A stretch of DNA of 53,176 nucleotides from positions 1 through 53,176 of the forward strand of contig NZ_AYXG01000173.1 of assembly GCF_000564855.1 (NCBI RefSeq), read 5' to 3'. Below, piece by piece: positions 36,502-44,829 of the stretch. Source of the DNA: Actinokineospora spheciospongiae. Its GTDB lineage: Bacteria; Actinomycetota; Actinomycetes; Mycobacteriales; Pseudonocardiaceae. The position numbers and the translations under genes are program-made. The first letter of the stretch is position 1. The number at the start of each line of letters is the position of its first letter. Below the pieces are notes generated by a model, which saw only the letters and a program-made list of their open reading frames with translations, was not told the origin of the DNA and searched no databases.

Positions 36502-37329
36502 TTAGGCTAACATCCTCTTCCGGTTCGGCGGCGGACCGCCCTGGACGCCCGAACCCCCGCGGGAGTCAGAGCCTCCACCGCGGCGCGCTCGCACGGTGTC
36601 CTCGATCCGCCGCGCGCAGTCATCCACGGGTTCGTGCTCCCACACCCGGATCACCCGCCAACCCGCCTCGTCCAGCAGTCTGTCCGTTTCGGCGTCGCGC
36701 GCTTGGTTCCCCTCGATCTTGGCGCTCCAGAACACCGCGTTCTTGCTCGCCGGGCGGTAGTGCTCGGGGCAGCCGTGCCAGAAGCAGCCATCCACGAACA
36801 CGGCGACCCGTGCGGCGGTGAAGACAACATCCGCTCGACGGCGGATGCCCTTGACGGGTTGGGCATCGACGCGGTACCGCAAACCCCTGGAGTGGAGGGC
36901 GGTGCGCAGGCGCAACTCAATCCGGGTGTCCTTGCGCTTGTTCGCCCGCATCACCGCGCGACTGCTCGCTGATGAAGCCCACGACCCCTCGATCTTGAGC
37001 ATCGCGAACTTGAACCGGCCACTCCTGCGTGCTTCCGACCAAGCGAGTTCGAGGTTCTCGACCCGGGAAGTGCGATCAACCTCGCCGATGTAGGATTCTT
37101 GGGTTTTCCCGGCGTCGGACCATCGCAGGTAAGCTCGGATTCTTCGCGTTTTGCTGTAGAGGCGGAGTGACACCGATGCGGTGGCGGTGCGGCCGTCCGG
37201 CAAAAGCAGAGTACGGTTGCCGCGACCACCTGCCGCTTCGTCTTGCTCCGCGGAGCGCTCCGCGCGTGGTAGTCCGGATTGGGGCCGCCATGCGGAGTCC
37301 TCAGGCGTTGGGCTCCGCCAAGAAGGCAT
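36502..37329 (-). CDS. vsr: Vsr-type endonuclease with N-terminal extension
   Basis: A 275-aa protein. The C-terminal ~140 residues are a Vsr nuclease (RKDTRIELRLRTALHSRG, RRRADVVFTAARVAVFVDG with the catalytic Asp, CFWHGCPEHY with Zn and catalytic His, WRVIRVWEHE). The first ~130 residues are an extra domain with RTATASVSLRLYSKTRRIRA and LRWSDAGKTQESYIGEV, absent from the 139-aa Vsr at 7227. It may be a DNA- or modification-binding module. The ATG begins 7 bp after the dcm stop, so the pair is one operon: methyltransferase plus T:G-mismatch repair nuclease. The tail is Gly/Arg-rich. Confidence 0.9.
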   Translation of the reverse strand: MPSWRSPTPEDSAWRPQSGLPRAERSAEQDEAAGGRGNRTLLLPDGRTATASVSLRLYSKTRRIRAYLRWSDAGKTQESYIGEVDRTSRVENLELAWSEARRSGRFKFAMLKIEGSWASSASSRAVMRANKRKDTRIELRLRTALHSRGLRYRVDAQPVKGIRRRADVVFTAARVAVFVDGCFWHGCPEHYRPASKNAVFWSAKIEGNQARDAETDRLLDEAGWRVIRVWEHEPVDDCARRIEDTVRARRGGGSDSRGGSGVQGGPPPNRKRMLA

Positions 37330-37335
37330 CCGGAC

Positions 37336-38637
37336 TCACTTCCCGAGGTCGGGGAGTTCTCCCACGCTCGCCGCGGCCAGTGCTCGCGCGACAGCCTTGG
37401 CGAACACCTTGCCGAGCAGCACGGGAACCGCGTTGCCCAGTTGTCGCATCTGCTCACCCCGAGGGCCTTTGAATCGCCACCAGTCGGGAAAAGTCATCAC
37501 TCTTGCCGTTTCGCGCACGGTCATGTACCGGTATGTTCCGTCGTCGAGCAACATGACGGATTCTCCACCGGGAACGCCGTGGACGCCCGCTTTCACGGTT
37601 TTCGCCGGCTTGTCCAGGTTGTTCGGTGTATGCCCCGCGTAAATACGGGCCCCGGGCCACCCTATGTGATGAGTCCATTCTTCTTCCGGGTGGTCCGCAC
37701 CGTTGACCACATCTCTTGGCAGCGGCTTGAAGTCCTCGGCGTCGGGGTTCGAGTAGAGCGCGTCTCGCAATGTCCGCCAAGGCAGTAGGTCCGAGCCGTC
37801 CAAAACCTTCTTGTCCTTGATTGACTCTTTGATCCGCTTGCGTACCTCAGGTGGAACCTTTTTGTGCCGTCGCCAATAACTGCCGTCAAGTTGACTTTTG
37901 AACAGAGCGGCTTGCGAGTGTGTTCGTTTCGGCTTGAAGACCTGATCCCACATCTCCTGGGTGATCCCGAGATCCGCGCGGAAGGCGACGATGATCACGC
38001 GGTTGCGGACTTGGGGGACGCCGTAGTCGGCAGCGTTGACCAGCGCGACGTTCACCACGTAGCGCTGAGCGGAGTCAAGGGGGACGACCTTGTCCCGGTT
38101 CTGGAGGATGGCATCGTGTTCCTCCCAGTCCACATCGTCGGACCGCTCTTCGAAAGGCAAGGAGAGTTCACGCAGGATGTAGTCGAAGTACGGGCTGAAA
38201 GAAGGCCTCAACAGCCCTCGGACGTTCTCGCACACGACAGCCAAGGGACGAGTTTCACGGACTACGCGGAACAGTTCGGGAAACATGTTGCGTGCGTCTT
38301 CATCCCCCTTGTGCACGCCGCCGAGGCTGAACGGCTGACATGGTGGACCGCCCGCTACGACATCCACCCCCTGGGAGCGCAGGTAGCTGAAGTCGACTTC
38401 GCGGACATCACCCTCTACTAAGGGCCACTTCTCCATCAGGTCGACGGGGATGTGGTCTTCCCCCTTGCGCTTGACGGCCAAGTTCGCCAACAGCGTCTCG
38501 CACGCCCGCTTGGAGAACTCATTGACCACGAGGTGCCTGAAGCCCGCCTCGTGCATGGCCTGCGCGAGACCGCCACCGCCGGAGAACAGTTCGACGCTGG
38601 TACCGACCTCTAGGGGAAACGCAGCCTGGGGAAACAC
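37336..38637 (-). CDS. dcm: DNA (cytosine-5) methyltransferase of the defence island
   Basis: A 433-aa C5 methyltransferase. Motif I VELFSGGGGLAQAM, motif IV GGPPCQPFSLGG (catalytic Cys99), motif VI VVCENVRGLL, motif VIII QVRNRVIIVAF and motif X RQLGNAVPVLLG are intact. The target recognition region (about 205-345) is longer than in the enzyme at 20107, so its target sequence should differ. The start is uncertain: GTG 38637 is chosen because motif I begins at about residue 15 from it; the in-frame upstream extension to 38724 looks unconserved. First gene of the island, 155 bp from the tRNA gene. Confidence 0.9.
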   Translation of the reverse strand: MFPQAAFPLEVGTSVELFSGGGGLAQAMHEAGFRHLVVNEFSKRACETLLANLAVKRKGEDHIPVDLMEKWPLVEGDVREVDFSYLRSQGVDVVAGGPPCQPFSLGGVHKGDEDARNMFPELFRVVRETRPLAVVCENVRGLLRPSFSPYFDYILRELSLPFEERSDDVDWEEHDAILQNRDKVVPLDSAQRYVVNVALVNAADYGVPQVRNRVIIVAFRADLGITQEMWDQVFKPKRTHSQAALFKSQLDGSYWRRHKKVPPEVRKRIKESIKDKKVLDGSDLLPWRTLRDALYSNPDAEDFKPLPRDVVNGADHPEEEWTHHIGWPGARIYAGHTPNNLDKPAKTVKAGVHGVPGGESVMLLDDGTYRYMTVRETARVMTFPDWWRFKGPRGEQMRQLGNAVPVLLGKVFAKAVARALAAASVGELPDLGK

Positions 38638-38792
38638 CGCGAAATCGTACCGCGGAGGTGCGTGCCTCGGAACCCGGTGTCCGCCGTGTCCTGACGAGGA
38701 GGTGAGACGTGGCAGCCGATCCACATGTCATGCCTCGCGCGGCGAACGCGAAGGAGATCATCCAGCCATGTCGCGACACAGACAGGCGGGCG

Positions 38793-38868
38793 TGGTGCCC
38801 CCGGCAGGATTCGAACCTGCGACGCACGGTTTAGGAAACCGATGCTCTATCCCCTGAGCTACGAGGGC
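38793..38868 (-). tRNA. tRNA-Arg (anticodon CCU), CCA encoded
   Basis: A complete cloverleaf on the minus strand: acceptor GCCCTCG / CGGGGGC (one G:T pair), D arm GCTC...GAGC, anticodon loop TTCCTAA with CCT at 34-36, T arm GCAGG-TTCGAAT-CCTGC, discriminator A, then CCA in the DNA. The T-T opposition at the top of the anticodon stem is the only mismatch. The anticodon reads AGG (Arg). The 3' end faces the defence island, the usual orientation of an integration site. Confidence 0.93.
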
Positions 38869-39049
38869 CTACGCCGGGACACCCTACCGGGTCCTCCCGC
38901 AGGCTGATGCAGGACCACACCCCCGGCTGCTCCACTAGGGGCGATCCCGGATGTCCCCAACCTGTCGGCCGGGCAGGCTGCGCAGTGGGTTTGTCTCCCG
39001 CTGCCGGGGGGCAAGTGGGGTGTAAGCGCAGGTGAGAGGGGAGCCAGGG

Positions 39050-39961
39050 GTGACTGACGGGGCGTTGGAGATCGACTCGATCTCCAAGAGGTACGGGGAC
39101 GTGGTGGCGTTGGCCGGCATGTCCTTCGACGTCCGGGCGGGGGAGCTGTTCGGGTTCGTGGGGTCGAACGGGGCGGGGAAGACGACCACGATGCGGATCG
39201 CGCTCGGGGTGCTCTCGGCCGACTCGGGGGAGGTGCGGTGGGGTGGGGCGCCCATCACCGCGGAGACCCGGCGGTGGATCGGGTACATGCCGGAGGAGCG
39301 GGGGCTCTACCCGAAGATGAAGGTGGGGGAGCAGCTCGTCTACCTCGCCCGGTTGCACGGGCTTTCCGCCGGTCGGGCCAAGCGGGCCGTGGAGGAGTGG
39401 ACGGAGCGGCTGGGGGTGTCCCAGCGGTTGGGGGACGAGGTGCAGAAGCTTTCGCTGGGCAACCAGCAGCGGGTGCAGTTGGCCGCCGCGCTGGTGCACG
39501 AGCCTCGGATCTTGGTGCTCGACGAGCCGTTTTCCGGGTTGGACCCGGTGGCCGTTGACGTGATGAGCCAGGTGCTGGTGGACAAGGCCCGGCAGGGGGT
39601 GCCGGTGGTGTTCTCCAGCCACCAGTTGGACCTGGTGGAGCGGTTGTGCGACCGGGTGGGGATCGTGCGCAGTGGGCGGATGGTGGCATGCGACCGGGTT
39701 GACGCGCTGCGGGAAGGGGGACTGGTGCGGTTGGTCGTGGAGGCCCCCGGGGCTTCGCCGGGGTGGGCGGATCGGGTGCCCGGTGTGACCGTGCTGGAGC
39801 AGGTGGGGACGCAGACCGTCCTGGAACTCGGGGAGGGGGCCGATGATCAGGAAGTCCTCCGCGCGGCGTTGGCCACCGGGCCGGTGGTCGAGTTCTCCCG
39901 GCGGCGGCAGTCGCTCACCGAGTTGTTCCGCAACGTCGTGTCCGAGGAGGTGGCGGCATGA
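39050..39961 (+). CDS. ABC transporter ATP-binding protein (NatA-like)
   Basis: A 303-aa ABC ATPase. Walker A GSNGAGKTTT, Q-loop YMPEERGLYPKMKV, signature LSLGNQQRVQLAAAL, Walker B ILVLDEPFSGLDP and switch His SSHQ are intact. The PEERGLYP Q-loop and LGNQQ signature are typical of the NatA/CcmA group. GTG 39050 follows AGGGGAG at 7 nt spacing, better than the earlier GTG at 39032. The stop overlaps the permease start (ATGA). Confidence 0.92.
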   Translation: MTDGALEIDSISKRYGDVVALAGMSFDVRAGELFGFVGSNGAGKTTTMRIALGVLSADSGEVRWGGAPITAETRRWIGYMPEERGLYPKMKVGEQLVYLARLHGLSAGRAKRAVEEWTERLGVSQRLGDEVQKLSLGNQQRVQLAAALVHEPRILVLDEPFSGLDPVAVDVMSQVLVDKARQGVPVVFSSHQLDLVERLCDRVGIVRSGRMVACDRVDALREGGLVRLVVEAPGASPGWADRVPGVTVLEQVGTQTVLELGEGADDQEVLRAALATGPVVEFSRRRQSLTELFRNVVSEEVAA

Positions 39962-41169
39962 GTGGGGTGCCGGATGTCCGGATGGGGAACTGGGGCGCGA
40001 TCAGCCTGGTGGCGGGCCGGGAGGTCACCATCCGGTTGAAGTCGAAGGCGTTCCAGGTCACGACCGCGGTCACCCTGCTGCTGTTGGTCGGGTTCTCGTT
40101 GGTCATGAAGTTCACCAGCGGTGACGGGGCGGACGCGACCGTCGGGTTCACCGGCGCGTCGGCCGCGTTGGAGGCGCCGCTGAAGAACAGCGCGGGCGCT
40201 GTCGGGCAGGACATCGCCACTCGGACCGTCGCCGACGAGGCCGAGGGGCGGCGGCTGATCGAGGACGGTTCGCTCGACGCCCTGCTGGTGGGGGACGGGT
40301 CGAAGATCATCGTGGTGGTGGAGAAGGAGATCGACTCCTCGTTGGAGAGCGTGGTCAACGTGCTGGCGGGGCAGTTGGCGCTCAACCGGCAGATCACCCA
40401 GCTCGGTGGTGACCCCGCCCAGGTGGCCCAGGAGGTCAGCGGCGCCACCGCCGAGGTGCGGCCGTTGGAGGCGCCCTTCGACTACGACGGGCAGCAGTTG
40501 GTCATCGGCATGCTCGCCGGGATCTTGATCTACATGTCGCTGCTGATCAACGGGCAGTCGGTGGCCCAGGGCGTGGTCGAGGAGAAGTCCAGCCGGGTGG
40601 TCGAACTGCTCCTCGCCACCATCCGGCCGTGGCAGTTGATGGTGGGCAAGGTGGTGGGCATCGGCGCGATCGGGTTGCTGCAGATGGTGCTCATCGGCGG
40701 GGTCGGGTTGGGGGCCGCGCTGGGGTTGGGGGTGCTGGACGTCTCGCTGTCGACCGCCGTGGGGACGGTGGTCTGGCTGGTGGTGTGGTACCTGCTCGGG
40801 TTCATCGCCTACTCGCTGGTGTTCGCCGCGCTCGGGGCGCTGGTCTCCCGCCAGGAGGACGTCGGCGGGGTGATCATGCCGCCGCTGATGTTCGTGATCC
40901 TCGGGTACGTGCTGGGCATCTCGATCCTGCCCAACGACCCGGGCAACCAGCTTGTGGAGGTGCTGTCGGTGGTCCCGCTGTTCGCCCCCACGCTGATGCC
41001 GATGCGCCTGGCCATGGGCGGGGTGCCCGCCTGGGAGGCCGGGCTCGCGGTGGTCCTGATGCTGGCGCTCATCCCGGGCCTGGTGTGGCTCTCCGGGCGG
41101 ATCTACCGCAACGCCGTCATGCGCAGCGGGGCGAAGGTCAAGCTCAGGGACGCCCTGCGCGCGAGCTGA
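39958..41169 (+). CDS. ABC-2 type permease (NatB-like)
   Basis: A 403-aa membrane protein. One TM near the N-terminus (FQVTTAVTLLLLVGFSLVMK), a large extracytoplasmic loop (about 50-165, DGADATVGFTG ... RQITQLGGDPAQVAQEVSG), then five TM segments. The layout is that of NatB/YhaP exporters, which extrude Na+ or drugs with an NatA-like ATPase, here the gene overlapping upstream. Substrate unknown. Confidence 0.88.
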   Translation: MSGVPDVRMGNWGAISLVAGREVTIRLKSKAFQVTTAVTLLLLVGFSLVMKFTSGDGADATVGFTGASAALEAPLKNSAGAVGQDIATRTVADEAEGRRLIEDGSLDALLVGDGSKIIVVVEKEIDSSLESVVNVLAGQLALNRQITQLGGDPAQVAQEVSGATAEVRPLEAPFDYDGQQLVIGMLAGILIYMSLLINGQSVAQGVVEEKSSRVVELLLATIRPWQLMVGKVVGIGAIGLLQMVLIGGVGLGAALGLGVLDVSLSTAVGTVVWLVVWYLLGFIAYSLVFAALGALVSRQEDVGGVIMPPLMFVILGYVLGISILPNDPGNQLVEVLSVVPLFAPTLMPMRLAMGGVPAWEAGLAVVLMLALIPGLVWLSGRIYRNAVMRSGAKVKLRDALRAS

Positions 41170-41180
41170 CACCGGTCCGG

Positions 41181-41214
41181 CAAGGGCCCCACCGCCTCGG
41201 CGGTGGGGCCCTTG
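41181..41214 (+). terminator. Hairpin terminator after the ABC operon
   Basis: A perfect stem of at least 14 bp (CAAGGGCCCCACCGCC with its complement) starts 12 bp past the permease stop. Confidence 0.85.
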
Positions 41215-41384
41215 CCGTGCCCGGGGAAGCGCGCAGCGGCCGGGTGGTGCGAGAGCCGGGGTGTCGGCCTCCGGCGGGGTAGCATCCGACCGAGTCCGAC
41301 CTGGTCGGCGCACCCGGGCGGGTGCGGCGTCGGCCAGCCACGAGGCCCCCCACCGGGGGCCGAGGACGCCAGTCGGGAGGCGTT

Positions 41385-42032
41385 GTGATCAAGGTGATGA
41401 TCGCGGACGACGAGGACCTCGTCCGCTCCGGGCTGCGGACCATCCTGTCCAGCGCCGGGGACATCGAGGTGGTCGCCGAGTGCGACGACGGCTCCCACGT
41501 CGCCGACCTGGCCCGGCAGCACCGGCCGCACGTGGTGCTGCTCGACATCCGGATGGGCGCCTCCGACGGGATCGCCGCGCTGCGCGGGCTGGTGGCGCTG
41601 CCGGAACCGCCCTCGGTCTCGATGCTGACCACCTTCGACGTGGACGAGTACGTGCAACTGGCGCTGCGGATCGGCGCGCAGGGGTTCCTGCTCAAGGACA
41701 CCGAGCCGGTCCAGTTGATCAAGGCGGTGCGCGACCTGGCCCGCGGCGGCGCGGTGCTGGACCCGAAGGTGGCGGCGCGGGTGGTCTCGGCGGTGGCCGA
41801 CGGGGAGCGGGCCGCCGAGCCCGCCCGGCGGCTGCTGTCGTCGCTGTCGGAGCGGGAGCTGGAGGTCGTCGGCCTGATCGGGCAGGGGATGTCGAACGCG
41901 GAGATCGGGGCGGCGCTGCACCTGTCCGAGGCCACGGTGAAGGGGTACGTGTCCGCCGTGCTGGGCAAGATCGGGGCGGCGAACCGGGTCCAGGCCGCGC
42001 TGGTCGCCTACCGCGGCGGGCTCATCGCCTGA
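41385..42032 (+). CDS. NarL/FixJ-family response regulator (orphan)
   Basis: A 215-aa regulator. Receiver domain: acidic pair in MIADDEDLVRSGLR, phospho-acceptor Asp54 in VLLDIRMGASDG, switch Thr in MLTTFDVDEYV, Lys in FLLKDTEP. A LuxR-type HTH is C-terminal (LSERELEVVGLIGQGMSNAEI, ALHLSEATVKGYVSAVLGKI). It is activated by a histidine kinase, but none is adjacent; the ABC exporter upstream has its own terminator. GTG 41385 has GGGAGG upstream. GTG alternatives downstream would remove the receiver start. Confidence 0.9.
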   Translation: MIKVMIADDEDLVRSGLRTILSSAGDIEVVAECDDGSHVADLARQHRPHVVLLDIRMGASDGIAALRGLVALPEPPSVSMLTTFDVDEYVQLALRIGAQGFLLKDTEPVQLIKAVRDLARGGAVLDPKVAARVVSAVADGERAAEPARRLLSSLSERELEVVGLIGQGMSNAEIGAALHLSEATVKGYVSAVLGKIGAANRVQAALVAYRGGLIA

Positions 42033-42051
42033 CCGGCGGGCGAGCGTGACA

Positions 42052-42097
42052 GAGCCGCGAGCGGGGGACCAAGGGGAGGGTCCCGCGCTCGCGGCTC
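42052..42097. terminator. Long hairpin between convergent genes, likely bidirectional terminator
   Basis: GAGCCGCGAGCG and its exact complement flank a further inner stem GGGACC/GGTCCC. It lies between the response regulator stop (42032) and the convergent HtrA stop (42178), which it may terminate on both strands. Confidence 0.7.
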
Positions 42098-42177
42098 GTG
42101 TCTGCTCCGGGGATGGAGCGCCGGTCCGGGGGCAGCGGACCGGGGTTGGTCTGGGCCGTCTCCCGACGGCCCAGCGT

Positions 42178-43656
42178 CTACTTGAGTTCCACCGGCTGCC
42201 CGCCCAGGGTCACCGGGACGGTGTTGTTCGCGCCGACGACCAGCTTCACGGTGTCGTTCGGGGCGTGCGAGCGGACCGCGGCCACCAGGGCGTCGGCGGA
42301 GTCGATGCGGCGGTCGTCGAGCTGGGTGACCACGTCGCCCTGCTTGAGGCCCGCCTTCTCGCCGGGGCCGCCCGCCACGACGTCGGCGACGAGCGCGCCG
42401 CCGTCGGCGTTGTCGCGGACCGAGACGCCGAGGACGGTCTGGGTGGCCTTGCCGGTCTTGACGATCTCGTCGGCGGTGCGCCGGGCCTGGTTGATCGGGA
42501 TGGCGAAGCCGATGCCGACCGAACCGCCCTGGGCGCTGGCGCTCGACGACGGGCTGTAGATCGCCGAGTTGATCCCGATGATCTGCCCGGCCATGTTCAC
42601 CAGCGGGCCGCCGGAGTTGCCCGGGTTGATCGCCGCGTCGGTCTGGATGGCGTCCATGACCGTGGCCTGGCTGCCGTTCTCCCCGCCCGCCCTGGTGGGG
42701 CGCTGCAGCGAGCTGACGATGCCGGAGGTCACCGTGCCCGCCAGCTCGAACGGGGAGCCGATGGCCACCACGGGCTGGCCGACCCTGAGGTCGTCGGAGC
42801 GGCCCAGCTCCGCCACCGGCAGGTCGGTCACGCCCTGGGCGCGGACCACCGCCAGGTCGGAGGTGGGGTCGCGGCCGACGATGGTGGCCTTGGCGGTGCG
42901 GCCGTCCTGGAACACGGCCTCGATCTGCCCGCCGGAGGCGGCGACCTCGACCACGTGGTTGTTGGTGACGATCAGGCCGTCGCCGCTGATGACGAACCCG
43001 GAGCCCTCACCGGCCGAGGACGGGCCGCGCACCTGCAACTGCACGACGCTGGGCAGCACCTTCGCCGCCACCGCCTCCACCGAGCCCGCCGGGGCCGACC
43101 CGGTCTGCTGGGCGGTCGGCGGGGTGTTCAGCGCGGTCGCCGCGGGGCTGCCGGTGTCGTTGTCCTGGGCCACCAGGTAGCCGCCCGCGGCACCGGCGCC
43201 GCCGCCGACGAGCAGCGCGAGCACCGTCATGCCCGCGACCAGGCCGCCCGCGCGGCGCCGCTGCTCGGGCGGCGCCGTCTGGAGCTGCCCGGTCTGGTGT
43301 TGCTGCTGGTAGGGCGCGGCGGGGTAGCCGGGGTGCTGCGCGGCCGAGCCGTAGAGCACGCCGTGGGTGCCCGTGGCGGGCTGGTGCTGCTGCGACCCGC
43401 TCGCGGCCCACGGGGACCACTGCGCGGGTGGGGAGTAGGCGGAGTTTCCGGCCCCCGGCGTCGCGGGGCCCTGCTCCCCGGTCGCGCGGGGGCCGGACTC
43501 CTGTCGGTCGGGGCCCTGTTCCCCGACCGATGCCCGATCACTCGACTCCGACGCCCCCTGCGACGTCGAGGCGGCCCCTGCTGCCGCCTGCGCCGACCAC
43601 GGGTTGACGTCGCCGGTTCCCTGTCCGGTCGTGGCGTCGGGGTTGTTCTCGGTCAT
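42178..43656 (-). CDS. HtrA/DegP-like membrane serine protease
   Basis: A 492-aa protein. Residues 1-135 are a disordered cytoplasmic Gln/Ser/Pro-rich region, followed by a TM helix (about 137-160, [20 protein letters not shown]), a trypsin-like domain with His234 (TNNHVVEVA), Asp267 (TSDLAVVR), Ser348 (NPGNSGGPLV), and one PDZ domain (LGVSVRDNADGGALVADVV ... VTQLDDRRIDSADALVA). This is the mycobacterial PepD/HtrA layout: an envelope quality-control protease. Its neighbours 1-3 kb upstream are an MprAB-like two-component pair, which controls PepD in mycobacteria (family knowledge). ATG 43656 follows AAGGTGG. Confidence 0.92.
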   Translation of the reverse strand: MTENNPDATTGQGTGDVNPWSAQAAAGAASTSQGASESSDRASVGEQGPDRQESGPRATGEQGPATPGAGNSAYSPPAQWSPWAASGSQQHQPATGTHGVLYGSAAQHPGYPAAPYQQQHQTGQLQTAPPEQRRRAGGLVAGMTVLALLVGGGAGAAGGYLVAQDNDTGSPAATALNTPPTAQQTGSAPAGSVEAVAAKVLPSVVQLQVRGPSSAGEGSGFVISGDGLIVTNNHVVEVAASGGQIEAVFQDGRTAKATIVGRDPTSDLAVVRAQGVTDLPVAELGRSDDLRVGQPVVAIGSPFELAGTVTSGIVSSLQRPTRAGGENGSQATVMDAIQTDAAINPGNSGGPLVNMAGQIIGINSAIYSPSSSASAQGGSVGIGFAIPINQARRTADEIVKTGKATQTVLGVSVRDNADGGALVADVVAGGPGEKAGLKQGDVVTQLDDRRIDSADALVAAVRSHAPNDTVKLVVGANNTVPVTLGGQPVELK

Positions 43657-43721
43657 GTGACCACCTTGAACCTCTCGACTGAGAAGGACCTGAGACGTGC
43701 CTGTGCGCTCGCCGAGGAAAA

Positions 43722-44810
43722 TCAGCGGCCGTAGCGGGCGGGGGCCGCGCGCAGCCGGGCGGCGAGGTCTTCCGGTGTGACGTCGTTGATCCACACCGCC
43801 ATGCCGGACTCCGAACCGGCCAGGTACTTGAGCTTGTCCGCCGTGCGCAGCACGGAGAACACCTCCAGGTGCAGCCAGGCGAGGTCGCGCCCGGTCGACA
43901 CCGGTGCCTGGTGCCACGCGGCGATGTAGGGCAGTTGGCGGTCGTAGAGGCCGTCGAGCCTGCCCAGGACCCGCAGGTACAGCTCGGCGAAGTCGTCGCG
44001 CTCCTCCTCGGTCAACGCGGGCAGGTCCGGCACCTGCCGGTGCGGCACCACGTGCACCTCCACCGGCCACCTGGCCGCCGCGGGCACGAACGCCGTCCAG
44101 TGCTCGGACTCGAACAGCACCCGGGTACCCGCGGAACGCTCCATTTCCAACACGTCCCCCATCACAGGACGTCCGTGCTCGGCGAGGTACGCCTCGGCGG
44201 TGGTGAGCATGAGGGCCGTGCGCGGGGTGACGAACGGGTAGCCGTAGACCTGCCCGTGCGGGTGGCTCAGCGTCACCCCGATCTCGTCGCCCCGGTTCTC
44301 GAACGGGAAGACCTGTCGCACCCCTGGCAACGCCCCCAGGGAGGTGGTCCGGTCGGCCAGCGCGTCGACGATCGTGCGCACCCGGCTCGGCGGCAGCTCC
44401 CCGAACGAGGTGGTGTGCCGGTCGGTGAAGCACACCACCTCGCACCGCCCCAGCCCCGGGCCGACCGGCACCAGGCCGGGCTCCACCGGGCCGGTGGCGT
44501 GCTGGGAGAACGACGGGAAGCGGTTCTCGAACACCACCACGTCGTAGCTCGACTCCGGCACCTCGGTCGGCCTGCCCGGCGCCGACGGGCACAGCGGGCA
44601 CAGCCCGGCGGGCGGCTTGTAGGTGCGGGTCTGCCGGTGCGCGGCCAGCGCCACCCACTCACCGGTCAGCGGGTCGCGCCGGATCTGCGACGCGGTCTCG
44701 TTGCGGGGCAGGTCCCGGGTGTCGACGGCGGTTCTGCCCGGGGCGTCCGGGTGGTCGTCGAAGTACAGGATCTCGCGGCCGTCGGCCAGGTTCCGGACTG
44801 TGCGCCTCAC
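43722..44810 (-). CDS. galT: Galactose-1-phosphate uridylyltransferase
   Basis: A 362-aa GalT, second enzyme of the Leloir pathway: swaps UMP between UDP-glucose and galactose-1-phosphate. Zn-binding CPLC is in PAGLCPLCPSAP, the active-site loop is HPHGQVYGYPFVTP (His-Pro-His-Gly-Gln; the nucleophilic His is in this motif), and the C-terminal half contains VHVVPHRQVP and FSVLRTADKLKYLAGSE. GTG 44810 gives the full length. It lies between the mprB-like kinase and htrA with the same orientation and may share their transcript; no galK or galE is near. Confidence 0.93.
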   Translation of the reverse strand: MRRTVRNLADGREILYFDDHPDAPGRTAVDTRDLPRNETASQIRRDPLTGEWVALAAHRQTRTYKPPAGLCPLCPSAPGRPTEVPESSYDVVVFENRFPSFSQHATGPVEPGLVPVGPGLGRCEVVCFTDRHTTSFGELPPSRVRTIVDALADRTTSLGALPGVRQVFPFENRGDEIGVTLSHPHGQVYGYPFVTPRTALMLTTAEAYLAEHGRPVMGDVLEMERSAGTRVLFESEHWTAFVPAAARWPVEVHVVPHRQVPDLPALTEEERDDFAELYLRVLGRLDGLYDRQLPYIAAWHQAPVSTGRDLAWLHLEVFSVLRTADKLKYLAGSESGMAVWINDVTPEDLAARLRAAPARYGR

Positions 44811-44829
44811 ACCGGCAGTCTAGGAACGC

